Assembly: GCA_008692225.1 (NCBI GenBank) | Contig: VICG01000010.1 | Location: 434,001-498,000 of the forward strand | Reading direction: 5' to 3' | Length of the DNA stretch: 64,000 nucleotides | Source of the DNA: Monilinia fructicola | Lineage: Eukaryota; Ascomycota; Leotiomycetes; Helotiales; Sclerotiniaceae | In this document: positions 47,369 to 59,800 of the stretch, in pieces | Numbering within the stretch: position 1 is the first letter of the stretch | How the letters are laid out: each line of letters opens with the position of its first letter | Program-made: the position numbers and the translations under genes | Notes under the pieces: generated by a model | Databases searched by the model: none | The model's input: the letters and a program-made list of their open reading frames with translations, nothing else | Told to the model about the DNA's origin: nothing

Positions 47369-47722
47369 GGCCAGGTGCCAGGATGTTTGAATGCGAGAAG
47401 AATGGTTGTTATGTTTGAAGAAGTTCTGCCAAACAGAATGCGGGAAAACCATTGCTCATGACAATCATTTAGCATGGCAATTCCTTCATAAAATCAGGAC
47501 ACTGGATGGTAAGTATGATATGGATTGCCTTTCCCAATATCGGCCAGGTGGCTGGATGTTGCAATACAAGAAGAATAATTGTTGTGTTTGAAGGACTTCT
47601 GCCAAACAGAAGACAGGAAGTCAATCCATTGCCCATGAATCAATAGTATTTGGCATAGTGATTCCTCGATCACACAACGAAATTACATGGTACGCATGAT
47701 ATGGATTGCCTCACCAAACATA
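47369..47722. repeat. Imperfect tandem duplication, two ~173-bp units
   Basis: Unit 1 (47369-47541) and unit 2 (47542-~47722) share, in order, GGCCAGGTG, GGATGTT, AGAAGAAT.GTTGT, GTTTGAAG, CTTCTGCCAAACAGAA, ATTGC.CATGA, TTTGGCAT-like blocks and TATGATATGGATTGCCT. They differ by many substitutions and short indels. Neither unit has a convincing ORF. Confidence 0.85.
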
Positions 47723-48802
47723 TTATGCTACCTAGTAGTTATCCTTTTCCTCGTTTGCAAGGTGGAAGACCGTCCAGCTATGTCCTAAAATCAAACAAGT
47801 CCGCCAAGATATATTTGTTCCTCACTCGATGATTCAAGAATACATCCAAGCGTGTGCAAGACCGACATATATATCTTGAGGGTAAAATCGCAGAACATTT
47901 CTTGTTGGATATGCTTTTTTGGATGGTTTCTTTCCATGCTTCATATCTTGTGGGGGAAAGATTTAGCTGGGGGGATGATTTTCTTTGATGTGGAATTTGG
48001 ATGGAATCACGTATATATATGAACATTATATTATGAGAGAAGTGTTGTGTATACCTTTCCTAGTAGTCATGTACCTAGGTATTTGTTGAGGCTCTCTGCA
48101 GTTCAGGAGGAGCTGTTAGTACTACTACTACTATTACTACCGCCACCACCACCACCATCACCACCACTACTACTACGAGGTAATTTTACATCTGCACTCC
48201 CACGACCAGATAATTGATCAAGGAATCATCTCCAAACAAACTTCTACCTCTAAACCACAAGTGATAGTTCTTTCCTTTTGTCTACCACTAGGCAAATACA
48301 TGTTGGAATCGATTGAAGGCTACGATGGGAAAGAATCCTCTTGGATATGATGTCATTCGCTTGTGCGTGTTGTCTGTTTATCTTGAGGTGTCCCTAGGTA
48401 GTATCTTTTATGCATTCTTCAAGAGCCAGCTGTTATCGGCTGCAGTCCATGGAAAGTTCAAGCATGATCTTACTGGTTATACCCACATTGTCATTGTCAT
48501 TGTCATTGTCATCTTCATCTTTGATTCAAATTTCTAGTCTCGCCTATTGTCATACATAATTTCGTGGCACGTGTTCGATGCTGGAGATTTACTTTGGACA
48601 TCGGGGCTTCCTTCTCAACATCAGTGAATTTGAAATATGAGGAATTTCGGTGTTGGGAAACCTTTCACCTTTGTGAGTTGGTGGTCAGATTGAATTGTGA
48701 CAGGAACATGGGTGGGTGGGTGAATAGTGAAAAGCTGCGGATCATAAGTAAGATCTTGCTTAAGTTTCCAGTTTTGTTTGAGTCTTGGAATTACCTAGCT
48801 AG

Positions 48803-48848
48803 GTATCTACTAGGCAGGTATCTACTAGGCAGGTATCTACTAGGCAGG
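48803..48848. repeat. 15-bp tandem repeat, three copies
   Basis: Perfect head-to-tail copies of GGTATCTACTAGGCA. As 15 is divisible by 3, a reading frame passes through it, but no gene context supports coding. Confidence 0.92.
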
Positions 48849-49035
48849 ATCCAAGAATTTGGTATATATACCTATATATCCTTTATGATGATATATGTTA
48901 TAGTATCTTTGTATGGGTATTGAAAGTCACATGAGTAAAACTGTTAGACGTACCTAGGTACCTACCTCCCTACCTACCTACCTAGTAGTACTTGAATAAA
49001 AGTTTGAATGGAGTCATGGGGAATGTTCATGTTGG

Positions 49036-49140
49036 TTTGGGTTTGGGTTTAGTTTTAGTCTTAGTTTCAGTCTTAGTTTCAATCTCACTTTCAATTTCAA
49101 TTTCACTTTCACTTTTACTTTCACTTTTACTTTCACTTTC
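49036..49140. repeat. Degenerate hexamer tract (TTTCAC / TTTTAC / TTTAGT)
   Basis: About 100 bp of related six-base units. The 6-bp period gives a spurious Ser/Leu/Val ORF. Confidence 0.85.
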
Positions 49141-49975
49141 ACTCTTCCTTTCCCTTCTCATATCCAGCAAACAAATGTATCACGGCCTTGGATCTCATTT
49201 AGAACAAGTAATTCTCTTAGACACTCACCGGCAATCTTCCTCATAAGGATGCGGCCAACTAGACTCCTACATCGACCTTCTCCCTCTATATATCTTCTGG
49301 TATCTTCACCTTCGACACTGCAACCGAACGACGTGATTTGATACCTTCCACATTCAATTGTAAGCTTCATATATATTCACCTACAATCCAAACGTTCGAT
49401 ATCACCGATTTAATGATTCCATCAACTGAGAGGGGTTGAAGCTCAGTCACTCGGTTATAGCAAAACCTTTTGATAATTAAAAGAGCAAATCACACGTTCA
49501 TTGGAGGGGAAAACTATAATTCACCACCATCGACTGTTAATCTCCCCTCAAGTTGAACCAGTCAATGATCAGAAACAGGAAATCAACAATAAATTATTCT
49601 ATTTTATTCCTATTGAGTCAATCAAAATTACCGATCTTGACCCATTCTTCCGATCGAGGTCCTATTGTCCGGTGAGGAGAGAGTTCGAAGGTGAATACTT
49701 TGAGAAGTCACGCTAGTAGTAGCAGCAGTAGCGTCGTCCGACAAATCTTTCTTCCAGTCTCTACTTAAGTTTTCTCCTTTCGGTCTGGGATTCAACTTCC
49801 TCTTTCCTCCTACAACCTCTTTTTATCCTTTCCATTGACTCATCCTTCGTCCATACTTGACTCTATTTTCTTCAAGGTATTGCTTCAGATACCTTTGTTT
49901 TACAGCATACTATCTATTACCTCAATTCCATTAACTCCACTACCATTAGACCGACTTCTTTTGAATAGCTTCAAA

Positions 49976-52900
49976 ATGATTTCCCTTAAGCGTCGTCAGC
50001 AACGTTTTAATGCAGGTGCAGGTGCCAATGCCGGTCTATCTGACAGTTCGATCTTGAACGGCCAAGATATTTCGGTTTCTCGGATCAATGAGGTAAGATC
50101 AATGAATGATAAACAATCCTTCCCAAATTAACCATCTTTCACATTTCCGATCTCGATTTACGTTCCCTTCAGTTCCCACCTCTCACCTCCCACCTCCCTA
50201 CTTCCCACCTCACTTCCTTCTCTTTTCAATTAACTTTCTTCCTGGATAATTTCCTTGAAGATGGTTATCTCCTTCCTTCCTTTGATTACCCTACATTTTC
50301 TGTTTTGATCACTTACCTTTATGTACATATGGTTCTTTCCTTGTCAAGGAATTGAAACATAGTCATTTGACCCCAATACTCCCTTCAATATCATGATCAC
50401 ACTTCCTTTATCATTGTGAATGCTTTTTGCTAACTGTTGCAATTTTGAAGAGTCTTGGTCTGTTTCATGAACCAAGGCTACTCCATGCAGAATGAAGATG
50501 GCACTTGGTCTGATTCCAGTCATTCTACACCGCCAACTAGTCCATCAAGCACCCAATCCCTCCACCTACCACTTCCACTCTACCAGTCTTGCCACCTCGT
50601 AGAGCTACCCGAAGCACTCGAAATGTGGCTCAACAACCAACAATGGATCAATTCTTTGCTGCGGCTGAGAAGTCCACCATTCCCACCATTCCCACCAAGC
50701 GTAAGGCTGCGGTAAGCAGCAGCGATGAGGAATTTTCCCCCCGGATACTACTCAAGAGTCATCTGAGCCCCCCGCAAGAAGGCTACTAATGCTTCCACTC
50801 GCAAGCCTCGTAAGCCTGCTGCCCTCAAATCCCGAAAGTCTACCGTCAAGGTCAAGGAGCAACTACCTTCCCTTGAAAATGCGACTTTGGGAAAGCCAGA
50901 AGCTTGGGGTAAGCCTGAGGTATGGGCTGACAAGCGTCAACAACTTTGTTCTGCACTTCCTTATTACAAAGGATATGAATCTGCCGCCTACCGCTCTCAA
51001 GGCATGATTTCTGGTTTTCTTTGCAACCAAGGAGTTGGTCTTCGTGATGTTTTCACTGAAGATATCTACATCACCAAAGTGTAAGTTTCTACAAGTCCAA
51101 TTTCATCTAATTCTCACTGACAATTATTTCAATAGTGGCGGCGGAAAGGAAAAAGGTGAAGATGGTGAAACTAAACAAGTCAAGGACCAAGACACCAGCT
51201 CGATTGCCATTGCTTTTCAGCGTACCATGGAAGCCAAGATGCCAGTTGCAATTATTGCTGGTAAGTATTGCTCTTGACATGTCCCCAATTGATACCCTTA
51301 TACTAATTAACCCTTTGATAGGTCAACGCAATTCCCTCTCTCCTGTCAAGCTCATTCATCATTTCAATGTCCTTGATTTCTTCCATGTCACCGATATTTG
51401 GTGTGAGCTTGAGAATGGTCTCAAGGCCTGGAAGGTGCGAATGGAGAAGATTGACCTCACCAAGCGCTCCTGGTGGTCTCCAATCGACTCTGTCGCCCAT
51501 CTTTCTCAAGGTTATGATGGTGTCAAGACTGTTTCCCAAACATGTGGTGTTTGCAATTTCTCATGCAAGACCATGTATACCCAAGGTTGGACTTGTCAAA
51601 ACCCACAGTGCTCATCATTCTACTCTTTCGATGGCCAAGTTGATGTCAATGATCTCCAATACTGCGAGGACTTTCTTCAAGAGCGAACTCAATACACTGG
51701 CATTCCCCCTCCCGTTGTCCGTCCTGAGCCTATCACTGATGCAGACTTGGTCGGTGAAGATGCCTTTGGCGTTGAGGAACGATGCAAACAAGGTATTGTT
51801 TTGCCCAAAGTGCTATGGCTGCATTCGTCGTTTGGAATGGCGTCAATGGACTTGTGAGAATGTGAACTGTGATTTTACTCACACCGTCACACAAATTCCA
51901 GTTCCTATCACTAAAGTCCTCTCACGTGGTCTTGTCTGTGATGACAGCCCATTGGACCTTATCCATAAGTCTGTTGCTGTTAGCCAAAAGCCCATTGGAC
52001 TTTATGATGTCTATGAGCTCCAGATTCCTGGTGAGACAACTCCAGCTGGTTGGATTCAGGTTTTCCGCTCCAATGGTCTTATCAATTCTCAACCTGGTGG
52101 ACCAAATGATCTCTTTCAGGGAATGCAGAAGGATGACTACAAACTTCGCAGAGGACCTGCTCGACATGCTGGCCGTAAGTTTCTTCCATCACCCTCCCTC
52201 ATCTTGTTACCTTTCTAACTCTTATCAGTTCCTATGGAGATTGTTACAGCACATTTTGCATCCAACTGGGTAAGTTCCTTGCCCTCGAGACTTTTTCTAT
52301 TGCTAATTCATCGATCTAGGGTGCTCCATACAAGTTTTTGGTTGCTCATGAAGCCAATTCTTTTGAAGATGCTCCAGTACCTGTCATGAAGGCTATGCAA
52401 AGAATGACTTGGGCTGGAAAGCAAGCATTCTCCGGACATGATGATGCTACATTCACTCCTTTCAACGAAGTTCTATGCTTGGGATACTTTGAGAGCATGC
52501 ACATTGGCGTATGTACTTCCATTTTTTATTGGTCTAACTGACATACTGACTGATAATAGTATCATGATGATGGAGAAGATACTCTTGGCGAAAACCGTTG
52601 CTACCTTGTCTTTGGGCGCTTCCTCAACCATGTCCTTCAGACCCAAGGCTAAGAGCACCATTGGCGGTGTTCTCAAGTCTACCAAGGGCTCCAAAGTTGG
52701 CAAGAAAGACTATATTAGAGTCACTTTGAATCATGGAGACATTATTGTCATGCATGGTTCCGGTATTTCACAAGTACTATGAAGTAAGCAAACTTCGTCA
52801 ATCTTTATACAATTCATGATACTAACCAATCTCACTAGCATGCTGTCACACACCACATGGACTTCTACGATTTGCTCTCACTTGCCGCTATGTCAAGCCC

Positions 52901-53136
52901 GAGTTCTCTTAGCCCTGAAGATCGCGCCATTTGTAGACAAAAGAGCGCCCTTCCTGCCAACTTTGCCGACTATGCTTATGATGGCAGTATGGATTCCAAA
53001 GACCCTCCTCCATCAGGTGAAGATGATGATGATGGAATTCACCAAGCTCAAGAAATTAATCATTGCCAAGAAGCGCTCTGGTGAGCTCAACAAAGCTGCA
53101 TGTGAAGAATTGCGAAAGATTATTCTCTCCAATTAA
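49976..53136 (+). CDS. AlkB-like 2OG-Fe(II) dioxygenase with Cys-rich modules (ten frame breaks)
   Basis: Eight exons: 49976..50092, 50451..51080, 51136..51260, 51322..52174, 52229..52269, 52320..52508, 52560..52783 and 52839..53136. With ten small indels corrected, all phases close, for about 823 residues. The N-terminus (to about 220) is disordered and basic. A middle region carries two related Cys motifs: CGVCNFSCKT with WTCQNPQC, and CPKCYGC with WTCENVNC, which are candidate zinc ribbons. The C-terminal region has the 2OG-Fe(II) signature: HDDGE (His-x-Asp), LSLGASSTMSFRPK, HGDIIVMHGSG, YEHAVTPHG (distal His) and RFALTCRYV (Arg for 2-oxoglutarate). AlkB relatives oxidatively demethylate nucleic acids; the substrate here is unknown. 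The start at 49976 has a CAAAATG context and leads into a clean exon/intron; the first intron (358 bp) is unusually long for this window. Reading of the C-terminal domain depends on the corrections. Confidence 0.75.
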
Positions 53137-53769
53137 GCACTTTACATCTCTGGCTCGATTTCGCTTTTATTTTTTCTCTTTTCTCTTCTGGCTATCTACA
53201 CAGACCGCCAATATTGCTTCAATGGGTTATGATTTTCACAATATTATGACACTATGATACCATAAAGAAGGATATTACAACTGGGATATTACATGAGAAT
53301 ATATTTATTTGCAGGGCTCACAGATTTCATGATATTTGGAATCTTTTTAATGAGCTTTGATTGTTTACAATGGGAGGTACATGGGAAATATGAAATACAT
53401 CAAGGAATCACAATACACATATGTAAATAGCTTTAATCAAATATGGAAAGAATCATAGATTACAACTCAATCATCATCTTCCATGACAATTTACTCGTGA
53501 TCTTGCTCATGACTTCATCAAAATGAATCTAATTTGACTTTTCACCATATCATGATCGCTGAGAAATTTGCAAACGATGAACATGGTATAAATGTGTGAA
53601 ATGATCAAATGATAATAAACATAATCAAACTTGACATAGAAATGAAGATCAAAGATCTACCTTGATCCACAAAAGCCAAATACAAACATGGACAATGCAG
53701 ATGAGACTTGGAGAAAAAGGTTGGATAATAAAGGATACCTGGACTAGGTAGTCTTTAACTTTACATGTG

Positions 53770-53905
53770 GTGAGTGAGTGAGTGAGTGAGTGAGGTGAGT
53801 GAGTGAGTGGGTGAGTGAGTGAGTGAGTGAGTGAGTGAGTGGGTGAGTGGGTGAGTGGGTGAGTGGGTGAGTGGGTGAGTGGGTGAGTGGGTGAGTGGGT
53901 GAGTG
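53770..53905. repeat. (GAGT)n / GTGAGTGG minisatellite
   Basis: Tandem GAGT units, shifting in the right half to a higher-order 8-bp GAGTGGGT unit. A second GA-rich run follows at 53931-53968. Confidence 0.95.
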
Positions 53906-54273
53906 TTCTGTCATCTTTGAATAAACGTGTGGAGAGAGAGAGGGAGAGAGAGAGAGAGGGGGGGGGAGGAAGAGTATGGGGGTAAGGAAATGAGCGGTTA
54001 GCTGATGGGGGGTAACGTTATGAATTTGTTTGTTTTGTTTGTTTGTACCAATGAATAGATGGATAGATACTGACTACCCCATGGATATTTGGAGTTTTGC
54101 AGATTAGATTAGATATTAGAGATCCGATGTTATGGCGTCGCTCATGGAGATCATAGCTGATGCTGATGATTAGATTAGATTTAGACTGGACTGGCTTGTC
54201 ATTTTCACTTTGTGGGTTGTGGATTGTATGATCTTGGGTTGTAGGGGGATTGTAGATGGTGGTTAGATGGTTG

Positions 54274-54458
<185 letters not shown>

Positions 54459-54555
54459 TTGGATTATGTACTCAGGACGGAAGATCGAGTTTCCTTCTTG
54501 GTTCCACTGGTGGCCACGCGCTGGGAGGGTATCTTGGAAGATGAATCGGCTGCGA

Positions 54556-54602
54556 TGGATGGATGGATGGATGGATGGATGGATGGATGGATGGATGGAT
54601 GG
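54556..54602. repeat. (GGAT)n tract
   Basis: About 11 GGAT units about 100 bp right of the TTTA tract. Confidence 0.95.
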
Positions 54603-56895
54603 GTCGATGGTTGGGGAGAGGGGGACTCGGGAGTTGTTGATGTATTGATGTGAGTGGTGTGAGTGATGAGATGGGTGAGGGGAGTGGGGATTGGGATGGT
54701 GTGATATAATATGGGATGAGATGGGATGCATCTCGAACAGAGACTCTCGATATATTTTTCAGATGTTCCAAAGATCTACGGGTCGGGTCATCGCTTGGAT
54801 GGATGGATGCGTTGACGTTTCAGCTTATGAGGTACGAGGGGATGGGAGCGAGGAGTCAGCGATTGAAGTTTTTTTCTCGACAATACCGGGAAGAAAAGCG
54901 AGGGAATTGATGAATGGCGTTTCGTTTGGGTTTGGGTTTGGTTTGATCTCTCTCGATTTTGATGAAAATCCCCATCCTTGAGTATACATGCGAGTATTAA
55001 TGTTTCTAGAGGCTTGGGTTCGAGGGTTCTGAGAGATGAAATGGTAGAGAACGTGGAGAGATGCATCTTCTGATTACCCTATGGAACCCAACTTTTGACT
55101 TCTCGTAAGTAAGGGATATTAGGGCAAAATCTAACATCACTCATGATCAACCTGTTTTTTTTTGCAGGATGATGCAGAGAATCATGCAGAGATATCCATG
55201 AATATCTCGTTGAATCTCTCTTCGAAGATATGGATTGAAGCTAAGGTTAAGGTTAATCGCCGTATAATTTGTTTTCGAAAATATTCTGAAGCTTTATTAT
55301 TATCAGGATTAATTGGTATATTTTTTGATACTGTAATTATAATTACAGTCGAGGTTATGATTACAGTTATTTAGTATATTATTATTGAAGCTATTGAGAG
55401 GTTGAAAGTTGTTGAAACTATCAAAGGGTTAAACGATGAAAAAAGCGATGGGATAGGGGGGAAGCCAAGTGGAAAAAGCAACATGCGTTCGAAGTTTAAT
55501 GAATTAACTTTACTATACAACGAAAGACCAAAGTTTTAACTTACCGTTAGTATAATGCAAGAATTTGTTTTTGAATACAATAAATTTCATCTGATTATGT
55601 GAAACAGAAAAAGAGAAAATTCGAAAAGTTCAAAAGTTGAAATATTACATAAACAAAGCCCTCTAAAGAAACTCATTCATTTTAAACAACCCGATAGAAT
55701 TTAGTTTACCTATAGATAAACTAACGGACTTGAAACTATTTACATGTAATGATATATTCATAAGATGTGATGTTTTGAGAAGGCTTGATTCACCAATTAA
55801 ATGCAAGAATTCTAGTACTCTAGGGCTAGGGACCAACCTAACTTGAATGGCCTAATAATCATCATAATCACCACCACCAGATAAAACCAACCACGTGCTA
55901 GGAACCTTCCTTTCCATCGAGCATAGAAAAGTATCAAACCATTGCCTTTGTCCATCGGCTCCCAATGTCAAAATGGGAAAGCTCTTCCTTACTTACCATT
56001 CATCTCAAGAAACTCACACGCAACCTTACGCCCACATCTAAAACTCTCTCGTCTCAGCAAAACTTGGCCCCAAACTAGGCTAGAGGAGTCAGATAGATGA
56101 TATCAAATACCCCACTTCACCTCACCCACCCCACAATCCATCACCTCTTCCCATCCCCCTCCAACCATCCATACATACAGCACAATATACCCCCGACCCC
56201 TCACAAGCGAGCGTCTCCACCCCCCGCAAAATCCAACTCCTAAAAACACCCACCCACTCACCCGCTCCCCACCTCCCTTCCACCTGAATACCCCAGTATC
56301 CCCAACAAAAAACCCCATAGACTACCAACGAGATGTAAAAATCCGCACCCCAAATCTAAACCCAATCTCAAGCCCAACCTTCCCCTACAGCTAAGCGAAT
56401 ACCATAGCGTGACATCTACAACTACAACTACAACCACAACTACAGTGATTCAGCATGGCGGACGTGATGCTTGAGGATCAGTGGGGAAAGTGAGCGGTAT
56501 GGTATTTCTGATTTCTATCCGAGACCTGTTACGTTTGTTTGATCATGGCTTGTGGATCATTGAGCTGCTGTTAGATTTGCGTTGATAGATTTGACTTTAA
56601 AGAGGAAGATAAAAGACAAATGAAAAAACGGCCCTTAGATGGAATGCTTGATAATTGAGATCTGCTAAAAAAAAAAACCTTTTCGGGTACGCGCTTCACT
56701 TCAGTCAGATCCTATTGCATTCACTCCATATGATAGTGATCCAGAGGTGGATGAGAATGAAACATCATTTGATTAAACTCGTTTATTCATTACTTCATGC
56801 TCCATGTACATTCTAATATACAGAGGGTGCGTCTTGGTGTTTCCCCAATAAAGTCACTTTAACCATGCTTGCCTGTAAAAATATGCACCAGACAT

Positions 56896-59800
56896 CTACA
56901 TGTACAAACTTGCCACGGCAGTAATATCCCTCTTAATAATCTCCTGGCACGTTTGCATTTTTTGGTATAGCTCCGGATCACCAATGATTCTCGCAGCATT
57001 CCTCACCTCTCTACATGTTTCATCTAATCTCGTGATGACCCTCACAATAGTTCCCTCGAGTACATCTGTTAATTCCGTGATATTCTTGAAGCTCATTCCA
57101 CGCGCCCATTCATATACAACCTCCATGAGACCAAAGCGAGAAGGATTGGCTTCAAAATCATTAGATTCGGAAGAAGGTTGGATGACTTGATGCAAAATTT
57201 GCATGTCCGTGATTTTTTTCGAAAGTTCGAGGATTTTAATCTTGCCGGATTCTAGGGAACTAGGCAGAGTTGGAACATTGGTCGTTTTTTCTTGAAAAAC
57301 AAAGGCACTGAGGAGAGAGACAATTTCCTCGGGTGTGTACGCTGACAGAACGTTATCTAAAATCAGTTCCGTAAGTATTAATTCGTCTGCTGAGTGTATC
57401 TCGCAGGCGACTTTGCCCTTGAGTTGAACGCGGGAGGAATCATCGATGAAGTCAAGGTCTTTTAGAACTTGAATTCGTTGTTCGTAATCGGGTAGAAGTT
57501 GAAGATTGGTGTCGGACATTAATTGGCGAAGTTGTACAATGTTAGTCTTAATTAGCCATTGGTCGTGACACATTGCGAACTGGGAGTGAATCTGTTAGTA
57601 TATTTCGTGAAAGTGACCAAAGAACAAGATGCCCTTACATGTTTTAAGAATGAGGGACATTTCAAGCAACTGGCTTCTTCAGCAGTTGTAACTTCTTGTG
57701 TACGCTTTACAAGATTTTCCCTCAGGTGGAGATCCTTGATCTTAGACCAGTCTAATTCGTCCCATACATCACTCGTCCACGATGAACATAAATTGAATAG
57801 TGTCTGTTTGGCCTTGTCATAAACCCCGCCGCCATCAAATATTTCAGGAACGACTCCTTTAACTATCGTATTAGTGACACATTCCAAGTCATTGACAAGA
57901 ACGTAGCAGGTTTTGGTAGAGATATGTTTCTTGAGTTGTGGAAGCTTGGTGAACATCCCTCTGAACTTCGGCGTGAACGGTAACAAGTCAGTCGTATCCC
58001 ATTGATCTCGTCTTGTTCTAATTTCTAGAACATGAACAGATAGCCCATTGATATCAAGAGCTCCGTCGCGAAGAAGTATACCAGCTGTGCGAACGCCATC
58101 TTTATGATAGACTACTAAGCGACCTCGAGCGAACATCCTGCGACCAATAGTAGTTGCCAGTGATCCAAGATGAAGTTCAAGAGTAAGCTGTTTGTAAGTT
58201 TGAATTGCTTCATGACAAGAATCTAGATCCGTGGCACAAATATCACAATCTTCTCTCTTGATTTTAGCCAGGTCTGCCTCGGACACTTTGACTGCTTTTT
58301 CGTGCTCTGGTAAAAGTTGTTGGGTAGCATGCTCACTAAAACTTCTCTTGATCATTTCTTCAATCTTCAAGGCCTCAACTCGCAAGAGATTAAGTATCAT
58401 GTTGTAAGTCAATCGGAACTGTGAGCGAAGTTTCGAGGGTTCACCAAGTATCATTTGACGAAGTTCAGTGACAGGTGGGGCTTCATTACCTCCTGGGGCT
58501 ACTATTATGACTGAACCAACGGTATCCAAACCACGACGGCCTGCTCTACCAGCCATCTGAGTATATTCTCCCGGTAAAAGGTTTCGGAAGGATTGCCCAT
58601 CGTGCTTACGGTATCCGGAAAAGACAACAGTTCGAGTTGGCAGATTTAGCCCCATAGCAAATGTTTCGGTGGCGAAAAGAACCTTCACCAAGGTCTGTGC
58701 GAATAGCATTTCAACGATCTCCTTCACAATTGGTAGAAGACCGCCATGATGAACCGCAATACCTCGTCCAAGCAAATCTCGCAATCGAACTATTTGTGGT
58801 AAGAGTCGATCTTCCGGTTTGAGCCTGGCAATGGACTTCTCAATAGTCATGTGTATGGCACTTTTTTCAGTCGCCGTACAGAAGTCTTGGTTGCTCAGAG
58901 CATCCGCGTTCTCCTCACATCTTTTCTTGGAAAAGACGAAAATACACGCTGGAAGTAGAGACTCCTTCTTTAGGAATTGAACCAAATGTACCCATAACGT
59001 CTTATCTTGCGCAGCAGTTGTTCGGCCTCCAGGTCTACCGCCGCGTCCCATGTGTCCTGGATTATGGCTAGCACGAGGAGGTCCACCACCACCACGCCCA
59101 CCCCGCTGTTGAGTTCCTCCACGTTGTTGACTGCCACCTCTTTGTGTGCCACCACGTCCATTCTGACCTCTACCTCTCGGGTTTCCACCTCCGCGATTGT
59201 TGGATGATTCTGGTGCAGGGAGAGCCTTTGCCTTATCTCTTCCAGATAATATATCATTGGCAGCCTTCCAGCCTTTCTCAATAAACTTTTTATCCGCATC
59301 CACGATCTTGTGAACTCCCTTATCAGCCCAGAGATAATGCTCTAGTGGCACCGGCCGCTTCGGGGTCGAGATAACGTAGATATCCTTCTTTTTAGTTCTT
59401 CCAACCCAAGAAGCAAATTCGTATGTATTTGGAACAGTTGCAGACAACAAAATCAACGTTACATGTTCGGGTAACATAATTATCACTTCTTCCCAAACAA
59501 CTCCTCGCTCCAAATCATTAACATAATGTACTTCATCGAAAATAACAAACTCTACGTCTCGGATCAGATCAGCTCCCCTGTAAAGCATACTCCTCAAGAT
59601 CTCTGTGGTCATGATAAGACAGCTGGCTTCGGGGTTGATCTGCACGTCTCCAGTAAGAATACCAACTTCGTCGAAAATCTCTCGAAAATCACGAAACTTC
59701 TGGTTACTCAGTGCCTTGATTGGAGAAGTATATATTGCCTTAGTCATATGCTTGGCGGCAAGAGCAATGGCATATTCTGCTACTACTGTTTTACCAGCCG

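Larger units (their letters stand above)
47723..49975. other. Intergenic with short tandem tracts
   Basis: No gene supported. Tracts include a TAC/CAC triplet run at 48120-48176, CATTGT units at 48487-48510, a 15-bp unit (GGTATCTACTAGGCA) repeated three times at 48803-48848, and hexamer TTTCAC/TTTTAC-type units at 49036-49140. Confidence 0.5.

Noticed and set aside
51367..52218. Independent 283-residue gene inside the AlkB-like locus
   Set aside because: Its second half is the true frame of exon 4 after the indel at 51799-51802; its first half is an out-of-frame shadow.
55162..55374. 70-residue plus-strand ORF
   Set aside because: AT-rich, Ile/Val-rich end from ATTACAGT-type sequence; no gene context.
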